A DNA stretch of 8,639 bases from Methanomicrobiales archaeon (GTDB taxonomy: Archaea > Halobacteriota > Methanomicrobia > Methanomicrobiales > Methanoculleaceae): assembly GCA_012511245.1 (NCBI GenBank), contig JAAZGM010000114.1, positions 1 to 8,639 on the forward strand, read 5' to 3'. Positions 6,325 to 8,639 of the stretch are shown piece by piece (positions within the stretch are counted from its first letter, which is position 1; every line of letters begins with the position of its first letter). Under the pieces are notes generated by a model. The model was not told the origin of the DNA. It worked only from the letters and a program-made list of their open reading frames with translations, and did not search any database. The position numbers and the translations under genes were made by a program.

Positions 6325-7356
6325 GTGAGATGGCTCTTCCTCCCTCTCTTCATCGCGGTGCTTGTCGGGACCGCATCGGCCGTTCCCCTCCTCCCGGCAG
6401 AATTTTCCGGCACGGTCACGATAAACGGCGACCCGGCGCCGGCCGGGACCGTCATCACCGCCCGGATCGGCGACTGTGACTGCGGTTCTCTCACCCTTGC
6501 CACTGCTGGAGTCTTCGGCGGGGATGCCCTCTTCGATCGCCGCCTGATCGTCAGCGGAGGGGAAACCGATGCCGGGAAGACGATCACCTTCTTTGTCGAC
6601 GGCAACGCTGCCGGAACCACGACCTATACCCCCGGCACCTCCGCAAGCCTCACTCTCGCGGTGACAAAGGGCACGACGCCGGGTAGTTCTTCCGGTGGCG
6701 GCAGTCCAAGCGGTGGCTCATTCATGCCTGCAACCCCGGTGATGGCATACACCGGGAGCGGCTCACTCCAGACCGATGCCGCTGGCGCGGTTCAGGTTGA
6801 GACCGTCATCACCACTACGGATGGGGACGCCAGCCTCTCCATCGCTCCGGGCGTCCGTGCAGAGGACCGTTTCGGGAACCCTCTCACCACGGTGAGCGTG
6901 AAGAGCGTTCCTCCCGCCGACCTCCCCGTCCCCGGTGAGGGGGAGACGCCGGTCGGCAGGGCACTCCAGTGCGAACCTGCCGGGGCGACCTTTGACCCCG
7001 CGATCGAGGTCTCGTTCACCCTCACCGCGGAGGAATGGGAACACTACGAAGCAGGACAGTTTGCCGTCCGGTTGTACAACGGTGTGACCGACACCTGGGA
7101 GCCCCTCGCAACGACCGTCCACCCTGCGACCCGGACGATCACTGCAACAGTCCCGCATTTTACCCTGATTGCACTCTTCACCGTGCCGGCTGAGGTGACC
7201 CTGGTCTCCACGACCTCTCCCACCGAACCCGCGCAGACGCCCGGGCCCGAGGTCTCGGCGACCACCGTGCAGCAGACCGGGTTGCCGCTCTCGTGGCTCA
7301 CCGCCCTTGTTGCCCTGGCCGGGGTGGCCCTCCTTGTCCATGTGCGGAAGGGATGA
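6325..7356 (+). CDS. Membrane-anchored surface protein with Ser/Gly linker
   Basis: From the GTG at 6325 this is a 343-residue protein. It has a signal peptide (MRWLFLPLFIAVLVGTASA, cut after A19) and a beta-rich domain (about 25-115) of the kind FSGTVTINGDPAPAGTVITA..., which resembles carboxypeptidase-regulatory or Ig-like folds. A Gly/Ser linker (120-132) leads to a second domain (about 135-290) ending in VPHFTLIALF. A Thr/Pro-rich stalk (about 296-319) is followed by a C-terminal membrane helix (320-338) ending in HVRKG. The layout predicts an outward-facing protein held in the membrane by its C-terminus. The GTG at 6325 is preferred because GGGGTG lies eight bases before it. A GTG at 6316 overlaps the upstream TGA as GTGA and would add three residues. 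Tight linkage to the NHL gene suggests one operon and a shared complex on the cell surface. Specific function unknown. Confidence 0.8.
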   Translation: MRWLFLPLFIAVLVGTASAVPLLPAEFSGTVTINGDPAPAGTVITARIGDCDCGSLTLATAGVFGGDALFDRRLIVSGGETDAGKTITFFVDGNAAGTTTYTPGTSASLTLAVTKGTTPGSSSGGGSPSGGSFMPATPVMAYTGSGSLQTDAAGAVQVETVITTTDGDASLSIAPGVRAEDRFGNPLTTVSVKSVPPADLPVPGEGETPVGRALQCEPAGATFDPAIEVSFTLTAEEWEHYEAGQFAVRLYNGVTDTWEPLATTVHPATRTITATVPHFTLIALFTVPAEVTLVSTTSPTEPAQTPGPEVSATTVQQTGLPLSWLTALVALAGVALLVHVRKG

Positions 7357-7364
7357 CCCCCTCT

Positions 7365-7394
7365 CCCCCTCCGGGTAACACCGGATGCCGGGGG
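7365..7394 (+). terminator. Hairpin after the surface-protein pair, possible terminator
   Basis: CCCCC-TCCGG (7365-7374) pairs with CCGGA (7381-7385) and GGGGG (7390-7394), leaving a 6-base loop and a 4-base bulge. It lies nine bases after the stop codon. No T tract follows, although archaeal terminators usually rely on one, so a role in RNA stability is as likely as termination. Confidence 0.35.
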
Positions 7395-7400
7395 TATAAG
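7395..7400 (+). promoter_or_regulatory. TATA-like box for the MNT/antitoxin/toxin cluster
   Basis: TATAAG follows directly after the hairpin and is centred about 31 bp before the ATG at 7429, which has no Shine-Dalgarno sequence. This fits a leaderless or very short-leader transcript for the three-gene cluster. It is inferred from spacing. Confidence 0.4.
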
Positions 7401-7428
7401 TGGATGGGCGCAGCATCACAGAGCAACG

Positions 7429-7809
7429 ATGCATCCGCTTCCCTGGATACGGCAAAATTTTTGCACCATCCGGAAATGCTACGGTGTAGCCCGTATCGGC
7501 ACCTTCGGATCCGTGGTGGGGAATGAAACCACCGCGGCAAGCGATATCGATACCCTGGTGGAGTTCAGAGATGGGGAGGAGGCCTTCGATCATTTTATGC
7601 CCCTCAAGTTCTACCTTGAGGTTTTCCAGGGACAAAAGGCGGACCTCGTCATCATCGATATGTTAAATCCCCGGATCCAGGGAGCCGTTCTGGGTGAAAT
7701 TGTCTCTCCCTGGGTATTCTCTGCCCAAAACCTCTCCCTGCATCTTTTCACGGCAGGTGAACGACACGCCCTCAATGTTTATCATCCTGCTCTTCCAAGA
7801 TACCCATGA
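7429..7809 (+). CDS. MNT-type minimal nucleotidyltransferase with unusual C-terminus
   Basis: This 126-residue protein carries the nucleotidyltransferase signature G27-S28-x10-D39-I-D41 within RIGTFGSVV...SDIDTLVEF. A third acidic residue, D72, lies in KADLVII, so the three metal-binding positions are present. Proteins of the MNT/MntA group act as antitoxins that adenylylate a partner HEPN RNase; others have unknown nucleotidyl-transfer roles. The family core normally ends soon after the helix matching GAVLGEIV (about residue 92). Here about 34 more residues follow (from SPWVFSAQ) that look unlike the family, so the original stop may have been lost or the end rearranged. No HEPN partner follows; a RelB/RelE-like pair does. 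The stop overlaps an alternative ATG of the antitoxin frame (ATGA). The family call is firm, but activity and target are unknown. Confidence 0.75.
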   Translation: MHPLPWIRQNFCTIRKCYGVARIGTFGSVVGNETTAASDIDTLVEFRDGEEAFDHFMPLKFYLEVFQGQKADLVIIDMLNPRIQGAVLGEIVSPWVFSAQNLSLHLFTAGERHALNVYHPALPRYP

Positions 7810-7830
7810 GGGGATCAAAGCACAATGTTC

Positions 7831-7838
7831 GAGGTGAT
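7831..7838 (+). promoter_or_regulatory. Strong ribosome binding site that sets the antitoxin start
   Basis: GAGGTGAT matches the complement of the archaeal 16S rRNA 3' end almost perfectly and lies six bases before GTG at 7845. It makes that GTG a better start than the ATG at 7806, which overlaps the MNT stop and has no such site. Confidence 0.7.
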
Positions 7839-7844
7839 TTTACG

Positions 7845-8045
7845 GTGACTGATATCAAACGGCAGTACATCGTAGCCGATAACGATAGGAAGATCGGGGT
7901 TGTGCTCGACATTGAGACGTTCGAGAGAATTGAGGTACTCATCGAGAACTGCGGACTTGCGCAGTATATGGAAGAAGTCGAAGAGGAAGAGACTCTCTCG
8001 CTCAATGAGGCACGGCAGTACTATGCGCAGATGAACAAAGGGTAA
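7845..8045 (+). CDS. RelB/Phd-like antitoxin
   Basis: This is a small acidic protein of 66 residues from GTG. It opens with IKRQYIVADNDRKIGVVLDIETFERIE, a short beta hairpin then helix as in RelB/Phd/YefM-like antitoxins, where this part dimerises and binds the operator. The acidic C-terminal half (EEVEEEETLSLNEARQYY) is the part that usually wraps the toxin. Members of this archaeal group are commonly followed at once by a RelE-like gene, as here with a one-base gap. In the usual arrangement the antitoxin neutralises the toxin and the complex represses its own promoter. A longer form from the ATG at 7806 (79 residues) overlaps the MNT stop but lacks the strong ribosome binding site. The gene looks intact, unlike its toxin neighbour. 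Confidence 0.7.
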   Translation: MTDIKRQYIVADNDRKIGVVLDIETFERIEVLIENCGLAQYMEEVEEEETLSLNEARQYYAQMNKG

Positions 8046-8046
8046 C

Positions 8047-8331
8047 ATGGTTCCTTGCCGGTACAAAAAGGCGTTTTTGAAGGATCTGGCTAAAATTCAC
8101 CCGGATCATCGAAGGAGGGTCGAGGTTCTGGTGTTTGAGAGGATCCCGGCGTCGAAAGATATCTTTAACGAACTTGACATCCGGAAGATCCAGGGTTATC
8201 GGGATTACTATCGAATTCGAGTGGGGGAGTATCGAATCGGTTGTCGGATCCGGGATGGAGTTCTCACGTTCTATCGGGTGAAGAGATCTACGGTGTCTTC
8301 CCATGACGAATCTCTGGTTTGCTACCAGTGA
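8047..8331 (+). CDS. RelE/ParE-superfamily toxin with a frameshifted, probably inactive C-terminus
   Basis: The 94-residue product begins one base after the antitoxin stop. It has the RelE-like core: a basic helix (KKAFLKDLAKI...RRRVEVLVFERIP), then IRKIQGYRDYYRIRVGEYRIGCRI (about 45-68) and VLTFYRV (72-78). RelE toxins are ribosome-dependent mRNA nucleases, and this group normally ends in something like V-L-H-R-x-D-I-Y-x-x-F-P. Here the frame runs on as KRSTVSSHDESLVCYQ, which does not match. The -1 frame from 8283 reads EIYGVFP and then stops at 8304-8306, exactly the expected ending. Between V78 and that I-Y only five bases remain where 12-15 are expected, so a deletion of about 7 or 10 bp seems to have removed the H-R part and shifted the frame. 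The toxin is probably dead or altered, while its antitoxin remains intact. Confidence 0.75.
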   Translation: MVPCRYKKAFLKDLAKIHPDHRRRVEVLVFERIPASKDIFNELDIRKIQGYRDYYRIRVGEYRIGCRIRDGVLTFYRVKRSTVSSHDESLVCYQ

Positions 8332-8410
8332 TCGCCCGGGCTCATCGTCGGGCAGGCCTCTTTTCCATTGTAATTCCACCTACGAGACACCATCTGCCGC
8401 ATACTTATGG

Positions 8411-8418
8411 GTATATGT
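8411..8418 (+). promoter_or_regulatory. TATA-like box upstream of the right-edge gene
   Basis: GTATATGT within a short AT-rich patch is the best TATA match in this part of the window. A start of transcription would be expected near 8438-8444. It would serve the gene beginning at 8585. Confidence 0.4.
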
Positions 8419-8512
8419 ATCTCTACTCATGTGTGTTATCCGATGACGGGCGGCCGCCGGTGCCGGTGCGCTCTCCTTCCGACGGAGACAGCAGAAGGCG
8501 AGTCGGCCATGT

Positions 8513-8529
8513 CGGTGGTAACCCCACCG
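8513..8529 (+). repeat. Hairpin in the leader of the right-edge gene
   Basis: CGGTGG (8513-8518) pairs perfectly with CCACCG (8524-8529) around the 5-base loop TAACC, with a further U-G pair possible outside. It is a stable small stem in the presumed leader RNA. Confidence 0.4.
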
Positions 8530-8557
8530 GATCGAAGGCGCTATCTGCACGGGAGAC

Positions 8558-8579
8558 CGATCTCTATCGCAGGAGATCG
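8558..8579 (+). repeat. Hairpin overlapping the ribosome binding site of the right-edge gene
   Basis: CGATCTC (8558-8564) pairs perfectly with GAGATCG (8573-8579) around an 8-base loop. The right arm contains part of AGGAGAT, the presumed ribosome binding site. A competing pairing is CTATCG (8564-8569) with CGATAG (8578-8583). The two cannot form together, and both would affect access to the start codon at 8585. Confidence 0.4.
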
Positions 8580-8584
8580 ATAGT

Positions 8585-8639
8585 ATGAATGAGGATATGC
8601 CCGGCGAGGGGCACTGCCGTCGCGGGCGGGGGCGCCCCC
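8585..8639 (+). CDS. N-terminus of an unidentified protein (cut by window edge)
   Basis: The ATG at 8585 is preceded by AGGAGAT (8571-8577) at a suitable distance and opens a frame that is still open at the window edge. It gives 18 residues, MNEDMPGEGHCRRGRGRP. The GRGRP end recalls the basic N-terminus of some archaeal DUF134-type predicted DNA-binding proteins. Eighteen low-complexity residues are too few to assign a family, so that is only a guess. The ribosome binding site and the structured leader are the main reasons to believe it is a gene. Confidence 0.4.
   Translation, partial: MNEDMPGEGHCRRGRGRP

Larger units (their letters stand above)
8332..8584. other. Non-coding stretch with a promoter-like site and structured leader
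   Basis: I see no convincing gene here. It contains a GCCCGGGC palindrome (8334-8341), a TATA-like box (8411-8418) and the perfect palindrome GGCGGCCGCC (8449-8458). A small hairpin, TCTCC/GGAGA (8472-8488), is followed by two stronger hairpins listed separately. If the TATA box is used, the gene starting at 8585 would have a 5' leader of about 140 bases that holds all of these folds. Confidence 0.4.

Noticed and set aside
6763..7635. 290-codon open frame on the minus strand
   Set aside because: It crosses two plus-strand genes and the gap between them, and reads as Gly/Arg-rich low-complexity protein.
8319..8588. 89-codon open frame on the plus strand
   Set aside because: It runs through the TATA-like box, palindromes and hairpins, has no ribosome binding site and no family features.

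Overview
The window looks like a piece of a methanogenic archaeon of the Methanomicrobiales (Methanoculleus-like). The clues are high-GC DNA, archaeal TATA-like boxes about 27-31 bp upstream of likely leaderless starts, GGAGGT/GAGGTGAT-type ribosome binding sites, and secreted proteins of the DUF3821/NHL kind common in that order. This assignment is inferred from sequence style; no database search was run.

Layout. The left edge (1-86, minus strand) holds the first 28 codons of a SulP-type anion permease. Its TATA box lies at 111-118, and a perfect 10-bp inverted repeat at 142-168 could be an operator. At 191-240 there is what looks like the 5' half of a tRNA-Asp gene without a T arm. Next comes a lower-GC gene (456-1889) encoding two tandem YaaA/DUF6884-like domains. 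It overlaps a second reading frame (1820-2263) encoding a HEPN-like domain with an RNxxxH motif. The two frames meet exactly at A_AAA_AAC (1841-1847), a canonical -1 slippery heptamer, so they are probably one 602-residue protein, made by frameshifting or split by a one-base loss from an A run.

After a non-coding gap with an inverted repeat (2264-2593) come two translationally linked surface-protein genes. The first is a 1241-residue secreted protein with a six-blade NHL propeller, a Thr-Pro linker, DUF3821-like and Ig-like modules and a duplicated GWN domain. The second is a 343-residue protein with a signal peptide and a C-terminal membrane anchor. They probably act together on the cell surface.

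The right part (7429-8331) is a small toxin-antitoxin-like cluster: an MNT nucleotidyltransferase with an atypical tail and no visible HEPN partner, a RelB/Phd-like antitoxin, and a RelE-like toxin. The toxin's conserved C-terminus is out of frame, so it is probably crippled. The window ends with a 250-bp non-coding stretch carrying a TATA box and two hairpins, followed by the first 18 codons of a gene that runs off the edge.
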